A DNA stretch of 64,000 nucleotides from Citrus sinensis (Eukaryota; Streptophyta; Magnoliopsida; Sapindales; Rutaceae): positions 26,875,001-26,939,000 of the forward strand of contig NC_068564.1 of NCBI RefSeq assembly GCF_022201045.2, read 5' to 3'. The position numbers and the translations under genes were made by a program. Positions 39,931 through 51,922 of the stretch are shown here, in pieces (within the stretch, counting starts at the first letter, position 1; each line of letters opens with the position of its first letter). The notes under the pieces are model-generated. The model saw only the letters and a list, made by a program, of their open reading frames with translations. It did no database searches and was not told the origin of the DNA.

Positions 39931-41542
39931 TAACAAGCCACGTAATGTTCTACTCTGGCTGTAATCCATCTATGGACAAATTGGAATTATTATCATGAAT
40001 GATTGTGAATGAAATAAATTACATATACACAATAGATGCATTAAGTGAATTCCTGACACCCCACCGTACCAAAATCAAATTATAGGTCCAAGACAAGAAC
40101 AATCACGCTGTGTGCAGATTAACAATGCACAAAGGTAGCTACCGTGAGTTTCATATTTAATTTATGTTATTCTGGGTCTTTTTTTTTTTTTTTTTTGTGA
40201 AATTGAACGATTTTGTGAATGATTTTTTGATGAAAATGTGTTGACAAAGTGGTGATTGGGTGAAGGGGGGATTTAGGAAGAGGGAAAAAAATTAATTATA
40301 AATTATTTTTAAAAAAAATACGTTAAAAGAGATTTTTTTTTCCTTTTAAATGGGTTCAGACATTTAATATCACGACTCAGCAATAAATATGCACATTTAT
40401 GACTCAACTTGCGGTCGATAATCTAAATAAGCCTTGAAAAAAAAAAATTAAAACAACAGGTAATATTATGTCAAAATTTAAAAATTTCCTTTTTTTTTTA
40501 ATATTTTACAACAAACAATAGTAATTGCGCTGTAATTGACCCAAGAAGGGCTACTTATCCCATGGCAGCATAGTTTTGCCCGTAAATATAATATAGACTT
40601 CTATTAATCAAATGGTATTGGTAAAGTTCGAATTAATGGTATCGGCCTAGAGAGAATTAAAAAGGAATCTGTGTTAGTAACGGTATGGTACATACATTGT
40701 TGGTTATAAAATGTTTTTGGAGCGAAAATATTTGAATTGTAGTTCTCATACAATATATAAAATTATCATAATCTTATGTTCGTACATTTTTTTTTGTAGT
40801 AGTCATTTAGGCTCCAAGTCACGATTCGTCACCACTAATCTTATTAGATCGAATCGATCTTTCAAGTTATGACTCAAATTCCATTTGCAATTTACCGCAT
40901 GCCTTTATCACTACTAAAATCAACTACCAATAAAAAAAAATTCTCTCAAAATTAGAGAGAAAAATATTCTTTCTTCTTTTTTTGTATGTTGTGGCTTCTT
41001 TGTTTTATTGTAGAAAAATAAATTTTTTTTTTTACCAAAACCCTAGGCTTTTTATTTGATTTAAATTAAAAGATAAGATAAAACAAAAAATGGCGCATCA
41101 TTATGCTTGTTATAGGGGCTATATTGTAAAGTAACACAAAATCTCTTATACACAATAATATTAAATGAAGTCTCCTATAAATAATATATTTAGGCTTTTT
41201 AACCTAAATAATTATTTATCTTGTTTATCAATGTGGTAATGGTGTAGTCAATTTGAGTTAACTCTGGAATCATTTGGGTATATACAATAATAACTATAAT
41301 AATAAGGCTTATAATTAAATTAGTTTGATTATTTCATTCAAGATCCACTCCATTAAAACATTAGAACTAATCTCCATAATTGTATGTTATTTAGAATAGT
41401 ATTTTCGAATAATAATTCGACCTATACCACATAGATTTTTTTACTATCAATTTTTTTTGTACCAACGTGAATTAAATTAATATTTTAATGTCTAATTAAC
41501 TTAATTACATCTTGTTCATTGGCACTTATTAGTTTTTTCTAA

Positions 41543-42094
41543 GGAAAATTTTTAACCTATCCCCAAATAAATTGACATTTTACACCGCGTCCCCAAAAAA
41601 TTTGACTTGTTGCACTGCACCCCCAATTCCGTTATTTTCTCATTTAAGTTTAACGGTGGAGGGGTAAAATTGAAAGTTCATTCCTTAAATTAATTTTAAT
41701 GGGAATTCTCTTTATTGCAATTGAAATAAAAATCTTAAAAAAATTAAAGGAAAAATAATAGTGGTGACAAATATACATGTAACAAGAAATTTTTTTATTG
41801 CAATTGAAATAAAAATCTTTAAAAAATTAAAGGAAAAATAATAGTGGTGACAATGTACACGTAACAAGAAATTTTTTTATTGCAATTGAAATAAAAACCT
41901 TTAAAAAATTAAATGAACTAAAAATTTTGTATTTTTTTCATAGAGGGGCATTTTTGTCATTCAATTAAAAGTTAGACGGAACCGTTATAAATAATTGAAA
42001 AATTAACGGAATTAGGAGCGCGGTGCACCACATCATTTTTTTCGGTGCGCGGTGCAAAATGTCAATTTATTTAGGGGTAGGTTAAAAATTTCCC
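41543..42094. mobile_element. Mutator-type MITE with internal tandem repeats
   Basis: A 552-bp element. The left end GGAAAATTTTTAACCTATCC and the complement of the right end GGGAAATTTTTAACCTACCC form inverted repeats of about 50 bases. It is flanked by an exact 9-bp target duplication TTTTTCTAA (41534-41542 and 42095-42103). Inside are about 2.6 tandem copies of an 83-86-base unit with ATTGCAATTGAAATAAAAA (about 41701-41930). No coding content. Confidence 0.9.
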
Positions 42095-43426
42095 TTTTTC
42101 TAATGATTATTTTCAACATATCAATTATGTTGACATATTTTAGCCAGAAAATTATATGATCAAGTACCGAAAACCCATCAAGAGATGTGTTGTACAAATT
42201 CTATATTGTTATTTTATAATTTCACTACTCATAATTGCTTCCACTAAGATACTAGGTTATTTTGACTATAAATATATGTCACTTGTATTGGTAACTCAAA
42301 TAGAATAACAATCATAATCACGAAACTATAATCAATTTAAGATTGAGATTGCAATAAAATCAATGCCTATAAGATTTAATAAATTTAACAGTCATTTTAA
42401 AATTAAATTTCATACATGATTCAGTTCAATGTAGTTAAACAATATCAATAAATTCATATATGATTAAAACAAATCATTCAATAATTTTATTACATTTTAA
42501 ATATAAATAATACGTCAATGTTATTTATCAACTGCAAACAATCATAAGAACTTGTATTTATATTTTTTATGAATTCAGATAGTGATCATATAAATACAAA
42601 TAATATGATTATACTGGTCTTAATTAAAATATTTATATAATAAAATATCTCAAGAATTTTATTAATACAAATAAATAAATAAATATGCTTTCATGAGTGC
42701 ATTTTGTTCACTAGTAAGAAAACTTTTTCCTGTGAAATTGGTAGATGGAAACACTTGTGTCCCTACTAATATCTTCAAATCTTGACTTAAAAACACTGCC
42801 GGGCCTACTGGGCAGCTAAACAAAAGTGTTTTCTGGTTAGAAGAGCTGGCTTCCCGAAAATTGAAAATCATTATTGTACTTGAAAAAAAAAAGAAAAAAA
42901 AAAGCAGGAAGAAGAAGGGGAATTTTTTTTTTTTGGTTTCAGATGTCGCATGCATGCAGAAAATTGCAGATGATTAAACTGATAACTGATGATTCAACCT
43001 TGCTATCTATGCGTTATATGAGGTTAGAGAAACTATCCATCTGGTCTGGTCAATGTTTCAAAAGAATAAGACAAAGGGCAAAAGAGAAAGCAAGTGGCCA
43101 ATCAAGTATTCGAGTCTCAATTGGTACTCCAAAGAAAAGAATGATTCTACATCAGCATTAAGTAATTAAGTTTTCATTGGACACAAAACGATGCGAAGTC
43201 ATACTCTATTCTAAAGAAAAAGTAAAGGGGTATGCGTTGTCAATTAATCTTTGGAAATTTCCACGTACACTCTCTTCCATGTTTGATTCTATCTTATGCT
43301 GTCTTTCCCAATACCATTACTCTCTTGACAGATCTTGATGAGGTCTACAGTGACTAATCATTTCTCTTCGCTGTCTTCTTATTCTTGTTTTGCTTGAATC
43401 TTCCTTCAATTCTTCTGTTTGGATAG

Positions 43427-46400
43427 ATGCCTTGTGGTTGGGTTCTGTCGACTCTTTCTAATACTGCTGGTTCAGGATTATCATGCATCCTAGAACGACT
43501 ATGGAATCCAGTCGAGAGGCAGATTATTTACCTTGTACGATATGGAAGCAACATAGGCGCCTTCAGGGAGCGAGCCAGAGACCTGGAAGCTAAGAAAACA
43601 GATGTTTTGCGGTTTGTGAAAGATGCCGAGGATAGAGGAGAAGAGATCAAAGCTGAAGTGCGGAACTGGCAAGTTCAAACCATTCAGTATGAAATGGATG
43701 TGGAGTTGCTGGAAGAAAAAATCCAGAAGAGCGAAGGCCGTTGCCACACATGGCATCTAGATTGGCGCAAACGTCATCAGTTAAGTAGAGTTGCAACGAA
43801 GAAGACTGTTGAAATTATTGAGCACATACGTCTGAGCAACTTCGAGAGCATATCCTTCCCTGCGCGCTCTGCGGATGTAAGGTCCATTCCCACACCTGAA
43901 TTTGTTCCTCTGAAGTCTGCATTGGAGGTAATAAAGTCCGTTATGAAACTGCTGAAGGATAACAGCATCAGCATCAACATAATTGGGGTTTATGGCAGTG
44001 GAGGAATAGGTAAAACGACATTGATGAAACAAGTGATGAAACAAGAAATTCCATTTGATAAAGTTATATTTGTTAGGGTTACTCAAACTCCCGATGTGAA
44101 AAGAGTTCAGGATGAAATTGCTAGATTTCTGAACACTGAATTGGAAGGAGATGTTGAAGTGTTAAGAGCAGCTTTTTTGTCAGAGAGATTGAAGAGGCAA
44201 AAGAGGGTGCTCATAATCTTGGACGATCTATGGGGGAAATTGGATTTGGCAGTCGTGGGAATCCCTTATGGCGAAGAGCACAAGGGTTGTAAAATTATTT
44301 TAACTAGTCGATTTAAAGAGGTGTGTGATGAAATGGAATCAACCAATTATGTACAGGTTGAAGAACTCACCGATGAGGATAGGCTGATTCTGTTCAAGAA
44401 AAAAGCAGGACTTCCCGAGGGTACTAAGGCTTTTGACAGGGCGGCTGAAGAGGTTGTAAGACAGTGTGGAAAACTACCCAATGCAATTGTGATCATTGGG
44501 ACAGCACTGCGTCACAAGCCTGTCCGTGAGTGGAATGAAGCTATTAAGAGAAAGAAAGCATCCACTCCAATTAATGTTGAAGGAATTCCAGAGGAAGTGG
44601 TTTTATGTGTAGCTCTTGGTTATGATCAATTAGAAACGGTGGCCAAAAGTTGCTTACAATTCAGTTGCCTGTTTCCTCCATATTACAGTGTCTCCATGGA
44701 AGAGTTTGTCATACATGGATTGGTGGATAGGCTGTTTCCCCAGGTTGGCCTTTTGGGGGAGGTTGGGAATAGAGTGCATCCGGTAGTTCTCAGGCTCATA
44801 TCTTCTAGCCTTTTGTTGGAGGGGGATAGAGAAAGCTGTTTTAGAATTCACGATGACACACGGAAAGTCGTCAAATACATTGCAGCTAGAGAAGGGGACC
44901 ATTTTATTGCTGAGCCAGGTATGAAAAAAGGCTGGCCAAGAGAAGACTTGCAAAACTGTGAGAAGTTGTCGTTGATGGACGGCAATGTTACTGCACTACC
45001 TGATCAACCTAAATGCCCCCGGCTAACCACCTTGTTTCTGCAAAATAATCCATTTGCAGATATTCCAAACGCTTTCTTTGAGCATACGAGGGAAATCAAA
45101 AATTTAGATTTGAGCAGCACTAACATCTCATCACTTGCACCGTCACTTCCATGCTTGGAGAAATTGCGTTCACTGCATTTGGAGAATACTCATCTGAATG
45201 ATGCATCTTTGATCAGAGAATTTGGTGAACTAGAGGTTCTTATCCTTAAAGGGTCAAGAATTGTGGAGCTGCCGAATGGAATTGGAACAGTGAGCAATTT
45301 GAAGCTCTTAGATTTGTCAAACAATCTGTTCCTCCAAGTGATTCCACCAAATGTGATATCAAAGCTATCTCAATTAGAGGAACTGTACGTTGGGAATAGC
45401 TTTGGTGATTGGGAGGTCGAAGAAACAGCAAATGGTCAGAATGCTAGATTCTCTGAAGTGGCGTCGTTGACTCGCTTGACTGTTCTTTACATCCATGTAT
45501 CGAATACTAAAGTTCTATCAGTAGATTTTGATGGTCCTTGGACAAATCTCAAAAGATTCCGTGTTTGTGTCAATGATGATTACTGGGAGATAGCACCCAA
45601 AAGGAGTATGCACCTGAAGAATTTATCAAACTCTATTGCCAGCTGGGTGAAGCTTTTGCTTGAAAAGACAGAATACCTAACTCTTACTCGTTCCAGCAAT
45701 CTTCAAGATATTGGGGAAATAGATGTTCAAGGCTTCACAGGATTGATGTGTATGCATCTCCGAGCCTGCAGCATGCAACGGATTTTCCATTCTAATTTTT
45801 ATCCAACAGTGCAGATTCTGGAAGAGCTCCATGTTGAGTACTGTTACTCACTGAAGGAAGTATTTTGCTTGGAGGATATTGAGGGTGAACAAGCTGGGCT
45901 CAAAAGATTGCGGGAACTTGTTTTGGTGGGATTACCTAAAGTTCTTACCATATGGAAAGGGAACCATTCAGTTGTATACCTCAAGACCCTCAAGTTGATG
46001 AAAGTGAAGGATTGTGGGAAGCTGAGATACCTCTTCTCCAGGACTTTGGCCGAGGGACTTGGTAACTTGGAGGATCTTTCCATCCTGAAGTGTGATCTCA
46101 TGGAAGAAATCGTTTCGGTTGATGAAGCAGAGGTGGAACAAGGAGCTGCACAGGAAAGAAATGTGTCTAGTGCCCCGCAACCTATGTTCTTTCCGAACCT
46201 GAAAAAGCTTCTGATTGGTAAATGCAACAAAATGAAGAGAGTGTTATCACTGACAAATGCCCACAATCTAAAGCAGCTTGAAGAACTCACTGTGGCTAGT
46301 TGCAATCACATGGAGAGAATCATTACTGTATCTGATGAAGAAAAAGCTGCAGAGAACAAAAACGTTCTTCCAAAACTGAAGATCCTAGCGCTGGAAGATC

Positions 46401-46822
46401 TCCCAGAACTTGATAGTGTCTACAATGGCGAAATAGCGGCTTTGAGGTGGCCTTCCCTGGAAGAATTGAAAGTTTGGGACTGTCCAAAACTCATGAAACT
46501 TCCTCTGGATACTCGTAGCGCACCAAAGTTGGAAACATTTAAAGCACATTCAGCATGGTTTGAAAAGTTACAGTGGAATGAAGGTTACTCGAAGCTACGC
46601 CTGCAGCCACTCCTAAATGAAAAGTAAGCATAAAAATTCGGAGTTTTTTTTTTTTTCTTTTTCCGTTGAATTACATCTATTGCCATGATTTTCATGACAT
46701 CTTTAAAGCATGGTTCCCTTCTAGTAATTCATATTACCTATGGTTAGTTATAAATGTTTGTCAGCTAAGATATTTTACCTTTTTAACTATGCAGCTTCAA
46801 AGATGAAGAGATGAGGCGATAA
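43427..46822 (+). CDS. CC-NB-LRR disease resistance protein, RPS2 type
   Basis: Exon 1 is 43427-46623 and exon 2 is 46795-46822, together 1074 residues. A coiled-coil region (1 to about 150) precedes the NB-ARC: P-loop GSGGIGKTT (190-198), kinase 2 VLIILDDLW (261-269), RNBS-B GCKIILTSR (287-295) and RNBS-D-like FSCLFP. Two motifs are altered: the GLPL box reads GKLPNAIV (348-355) and the MHD box reads IHDD (474-477). Leucine-rich repeats with CNL spacing fill about 500-1050. The frame of exon 1 would end at 46627, but that stop lies inside a strong donor (AAAA/GTAAGC). Splicing to TATGCAG/CTTC gives a tail LLNENFKDEEMRR instead. This is an intracellular immune receptor. It is the only intact NLR in the window; changed MHD residues in such receptors can alter activation. 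Confidence 0.9.
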
Positions 46823-47809
46823 AGTGTCTGGAAGAATGGACACGATATTATTTAACAAGGATTCCATGAACTTGTCTTCTTTTCCTTGTCTATGTAAGCT
46901 TGTGAGTGTGTGTTTTTGAATCATTTCGTTGCATTGCTACTGAACTTTAAGCATCTATATGTTTGCCTATGGCCTTGCTTTCTTTGTATTGTGTTTGATT
47001 ACTTTGTGATGTATTACATAAAACGGTGTGATCATGATTTTCTGAATTCTATGTAATTTTATCAACGAAATAAAGATTGCAGTTGTCTTCACAATCACAC
47101 TGCAGTAACACATGATAAAATAAGTTATTAGGGAACAAGTACATTCCCATGTTGATGAGATAAAAAACTGACTCATATGCATATTCAAACGCAACAAATG
47201 TACCTTTCGTTCCATGACAAATCACGAACATGCAGTAGCAAGTTTTACTGAGTTGACAAAACCTCTTTCATAATTTCTCTCAACCCAGATGAATGCATCA
47301 TGTCTTGATTTCCTTTCTGCTCGACAGAATGCAAACGGCTGGTCGTTCTTGGTGGTTTCCTCGTATGAAGTTTCTGTCCCACTTTTTTTTTTTGTTGGGT
47401 GGGGGGTTCTTTATTATTTACGATTAACATGTAGCTTTCAAAACGCTGATGTTGGTTATCCACGGAAAAAGGACCAAAAAAATATCTTTAATAACTCACA
47501 AGCAACATGTATTGAGACAGGATTACGGGAAATACCAGTGAATCCAATGCTGGAAAAGTAATAAAATAGTAATTAAACACAGTAATCCCACTAAGGCACC
47601 ACCGCAATGTATTGGACATTTAAAAAAAAAAATCTGAATGTATTGAAAAGACTGCCTTATCTTCAAAGTTTCCAAATATATGAAGATTTAAGTTATTATC
47701 AATCTGATTTGTCCAAAACTCTCTCCAAACTCTGCTTGAACCGTTGAAGCTCGTGAATGAAAAGAGAGATGCCACAGCTCTCACAAGTTGTCCTAGTTTG
47801 CAAACCAAT
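46823..47809. other. Intergenic region after the CC-NB-LRR gene
   Basis: 3' flank with no supported gene. The short open frames at 46967-47561 overlap on both strands and look random. Confidence 0.45.
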
Positions 47810-47945
47810 TTCCTCCAAGTCCAACCCGCTTGAGCTTGTCTAATACTGAACTAAAGGATGATCCTATGCCAACTCTGGAAAAGCTTCCACATCTTTAAGT
47901 GCTCAAATTGGAGCAGAACTCATATTCAGGAAGTAAGCTGGACTG
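47810..47945 (+). pseudogene. NLR leucine-rich-repeat fragment
   Basis: The plus-strand reading SPTRLSLSNTELKDDPMPTL, then EKLPHL, a stop codon, and VLKLEQNSYSGSKL closely matches the LRR text of the minus-strand NLR at 59660-62120 (FSNTELMEDPMPTLEKL, VLKLKKNSYLGRKL). It is an orphan piece in the opposite orientation with no NB-ARC nearby. The flanking 47985-48230 still resembles the 3' flank of that NLR family. Confidence 0.75.
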
Positions 47946-48677
47946 TTGCTGCACCACTTTGCATCACTAGGAGCATGGTGAATGCTGAATGAAGACCAAA
48001 CCGGAACAAATTTAGATTTCAATTGAAATTGCAAGACTGACTACAGTTTTTGACGTCTCCCTTTCTCCAATTTTACCCACACAAGTAAGGAGAATACCAA
48101 GAATCAGGATTTAATTCTTCAAACATTCATTAATGAATAATGAAACTCAATGCTTGGTTACTATGCTCTAAATTAAATAATGAAGGTTCTGCTCTGCGCA
48201 AGGAGTGGCTTAGCTATTGGTGTGACAGTCAGCAACTGTGAATGTCACAACTTGGGTGGCTTTTGCCATTCAAGTTGAGGATATGCACCAATGCAAAATA
48301 TTGCTATTTATAGATGCTGGTGCAAACAGATTACTACTCAATAACATGAAAAAATCGTTGGCTACTAGCTACATGAAAAGCAATAGCAAATTGGGACAAA
48401 GCTACGCATTACAATATGAATTCTTAAAGCTCCAAAAGCGGCCAGGATATTACTGACATCATTCAGATAATTGAAGAATAAAATCTTCAAGGAAGTCTGT
48501 ATCGTTGCTTGTATGTGAGCCCAACAAGTAAATAATTTATACCAAGGATATAAATTCCTAAAACATTGAACAACTCATCAGTATCATGATGGAACCTTCA
48601 TATGAATATTTCACGGGGTTTTCTTAAGATAAACCTTTTGAATAAAATTTTAGGCAGCTAATAACCAAATATAATGA

Positions 48678-48698
48678 GGGGGGGGGGGGGGGGGGGGG
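48678..48698. repeat. Run of 21 G
   Basis: An uninterrupted guanine tract on the plus strand in AT-rich surroundings. Such tracts can form G-quadruplexes and their length is prone to assembly error. Confidence 0.8.
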
Positions 48699-48809
48699 AA
48701 GAATTTAGATAAGCAGTGATTCTAGGTAACAAGAGAGAAAACCTTACTCCAAAAGTCAATGAATACCGAACATGATCTCTGCTAGTCACAGTCCTAACAA
48801 AAGGATGGA

Positions 48810-49620
48810 TAAAAAGGTTTCAAGATTTGGCATGGCACCAGTCCCCAATGTCCACACCTCTAGCCATTGCATTTAATTTTAGATGCACACTTTAAGTCAT
48901 GGAAAACCACCCGAACCGCAGACAAACTTTCAGCCAAGATACAAGTTGTGCTTCAGATTTAAGGAATTGAAGATGTGATAGCCTTCCCAGCGTTGGCATG
49001 GATCATGTTTTAGTTCGGTATTAGACAAGCTCAGGTCAGTCAAACTTGGCGGAAATTGGTATTCAGCTAGGACAGATTGCAAGAGCTGAGGCATCTTGCT
49101 TTCATTCATGAGCTCGAAAGATTCAAGGCGGTTCAGTTTGCAACGGCTTTTCCAAAGCATAGATTGATAATAACTTAAATCTCCACATATTTAGAGACTT
49201 TGAAGACTAGACAGTCTGCCCAATATATCTGGGGTACAGCAGCAGGGTAGGCTGTGATGAGGTTGAGATTTCACAGAGGGTTGATATCTGGGTTGTTGGA
49301 ATGAAGTGCAGCAAAGGATAAAGGTCCAGCAAAGAATGTTTTGAAGAAACCAAAACTTAATCATGTCTGCACAAACGGAAGGCAGTTTAACATTTTCCAA
49401 TGATTCACCTTCTAGAGCTTCAGCAAAGAAAAGTGATGCACTCTGTCTGTTTCAGCCACTGCCCATGCCGTAAACACTCTAATACAAGAAATAAAGCATG
49501 CTTTGATTGAGCCTCCAGCTCCTCCCTTCTTCATTTCAACAAAGCCTCTAGCCCTCTATTGATTAGCTGTTCCAAGTACTCCCGCAGCATCACATGGCTC
49601 CGTCGAACCACTTCAACTCT
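48810..49620 (-). pseudogene. NLR pseudogene (LRR part)
   Basis: The minus-strand text follows the order of the NLR at 59660-62120. It starts with REYLEQLINRGL (about 49590), then a broken GFVEMKK-like piece, SSLQSL and CCTPDILGRL (about 49220), and NRLESFELMNESKMPQLLQS with YQFPPSLTDLSLSNTELK (about 49130-49000). Remnants of the block corresponding to LWLEEWTMG follow near 48840. Several frameshifts and stops separate the pieces and no NB-ARC remains. It is a decayed tandem member of the RPP8/RPM1-like NLR family in this cluster. Confidence 0.8.
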
Positions 49621-49629
49621 TTTGTTGCA

Positions 49630-51443
49630 TGATGCGGGTAGTGAAAAGTATCAATGACCTACATTCATTATCAGCATCATGCAACAAAAAGAGTGAAAGT
49701 GGTTCTTTATTGGTTCAAATCCGCTCACATGGATGGGGAGAAGATTTGGTTCCCATCATACTAGACATATCTTTTATCCACGTTACAGCTGCTAAAAAAT
49801 TGGAACAAAATCAGGCACAGGAAATATCAAAGTTGTTGCAGATTCATGTGTTCAGCAGCAGAAACAGACCATAAGAGAGTCAGGCCCATGAAATAAAATC
49901 AGATTGTGATAGCATAGACAGTCAATAACTGATACCAATCATCGAAATGTTGTCAACATTTCAATAAAATTACGAGTATATTTAAAAAAAAAAAATTTCC
50001 TGTGCATTTTTTCAGGTTACATACAAATAAGATCTGACCACTAGCTACAAACGAATAGAAGACAAAAAGCTTAACGGAATTAAGTTATTTCGTGAAACAA
50101 TTCAAAAAAAAAAGTAAGATACAAATTCATTAAAAATTAAAAAAAAAAGTTAAATACCTCGCGCTCCCAAGAGAAATCAGAGTCTTCAAGATCTCTCGAG
50201 CGACAATGTGTCAGTAGTTAGGTTTACTTATGTGGGAGGCGATCATCTTTTCATCCGACGGTGAGCAGTCTATTGGGCTTGGGCCCAACAAGAAATCACA
50301 GCTTAGGGATTAGTTCTTTGTTATATTTAGGCCCAAATAAGCCGAGTAGCCAACAAATGTGCGTACGGACAGAGAAGTCCCCACTTTCCCTTGTTTATAT
50401 GAGAGTCGTTGTAACTTCCAGATGGCCTCTTTAACAAACTTATTTCAGCTGCACAATTTAAATGTATTAATATTATGAGGGACGAAAAATCGTACAAATC
50501 AAAGATGACCGAATCAGATACGATCATGTCTGTCTGAGCTTTTTGTATAGAATTTGAATTCGGTGCTGAAACTGTATTCAACTTGCATGTATAACAATAT
50601 TTAGTCAAGATTTAATTAATTTTATATTCTAATCTAATACCTATCGTATCTTTAAAAAAAAATAACAAAAAGGTCAGCTCAATACTGAATCTCAATTCTT
50701 TTATATGAAAACCGAATAACCAAGCCTTTTAATTTACCAACGAGCGCGTAGATCAACTAGTATGAGGTTGTTCTAGCTTAACTAAGGTTCTCGGTTCGAG
50801 ACTTGAGAATGCAGCTGCATTAAATACTTATTTGAAGAGCTTTGCCGCCCTAGTGATTTTATATTTGGATACCAGATGGTTTAATACACGAAAAAAAACC
50901 AAATAACCAAACATATAATATTAAGACAACAAATTGAATCAAACAAATAACAATAACGACATTCCCATCACAAAGCTGCACTTGGACGACAGCTGCAATA
51001 AAGAATGAAAAGAAACGGTAGGAGTTCTTTGAGACTCTAGCAATGAAATAGTGGCGTGTCTTCCCGAGACATTGTCTGAAGATGTAGCGGAGACCACAAT
51101 AACCCTGGTTTACACAAACACTACGCTTTTATGCGGCACAACTCTTCAGGATGCCTTCTTAAGGAAAGCTCACAAGGATTGAAAGTTGAGCAGTTGAGCT
51201 TCAACATGTCTCTTGTCCACATTGTCCATTTTTCCTAGCCATAGCATTCAGATTTCACATGTCCACATTGTCCATTCCTCTGATTTTACCTGCACAACAC
51301 TAGAAAAAGGTTGTGTACCACCTCGAACAAGAAATCTATCACAAAGCTTAATATCATCTGACCTTGTCGATCTTGGTATGTGTAAGTTCCACTTCAAACC
51401 ATGCAAGTCTCGTCTTGGCTGGAATTTTAAAGACACACCATAC
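49630..51443. other. Intergenic region with NLR and SINE scraps
   Basis: No intact gene. A tandemly repeated word TCCACATTGTCCATT near 51210-51275 corresponds to the complement of the NLR LEEWTM block, so a shredded NLR piece lies at about 51190-51290. A SINE-like head is at 50741-50806. The rest is AT-rich. Confidence 0.45.
50741..50806 (+). repeat. tRNA-derived SINE head (tentative)
   Basis: TAGATCAACTAGTATGAGGT (A-box-like) is followed by GGTTCGAGACT (B-box-like) with plant SINE spacing. There is no cloverleaf, and the 3' end is unresolved. Confidence 0.4.
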
Positions 51444-51922
51444 TGTTACAGACCGCCCAAGTTGCTAGCCCAATTTGCCCACCAAGAGCCCAAGACAAGG
51501 TCAAGAGTGCTAGCTTGGCCCAATTCCAGAAACTTCTAGGCAACTTTAGCACATTTGAGCTTGTAAATACTCTAGAATACTCCACACATTTCCAGCACAT
51601 GTAAATATTTAGAATTCTAGGCATGTGGTAGAATTCTCTAAAATCTCTAGAGCTTGGCAAGCCTCCCCTATAAATAGGGCATGTCATTTAGCATTTGAGC
51701 AACAAGCTTAGAGTAAGCAACTCAAACACTTGTAAATTCTCTTGTAATCTTTCATTCGAGTAATACAATTTTCCCCATTCGACTCCATTGCTCTCTTCTC
51801 TCTACCTCTTCGAAAACCTCTTGGCTTAGCTAGTCGAGAAACTCAAGACTTACTTAGCAACATTCGGCAAAGTTGTCTAAGTGCCGCACGGGTTTGCTGC
51901 GCAAAACACTCATCCCGTGACA
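51444..51922 (+). repeat. 5' LTR of the chromovirus
   Basis: 479 bases, TG..CA ends, with a TATA-like CTATAAATAGGGCATGTCAT near 51668 that probably marks the element's promoter. It pairs with 55470-55945 and, inverted, with the solo LTR at 56986-57464. Confidence 0.9.

Larger units (their letters stand above)
38681..43426. other. Long gene-poor interval
   Basis: No gene is supported across 4.7 kb. It holds the PAP promoter on the left, a direct duplication (39153-39407 and 39674-39930), the Mutator-type MITE at 41543-42094, long A or T runs, and the promoter of the CC-NB-LRR gene on the right. The short open frames near 42662-43161 are low-complexity. Confidence 0.6.

Noticed and set aside
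42662-43161. Lys- and Phe-rich frames before the CC-NB-LRR gene
   Set aside because: They run through poly-A and poly-T tracts and look like chance frames.
47245-47561. Overlapping 72- and 90-codon frames on opposite strands
   Set aside because: Low similarity to anything known and no splice context.
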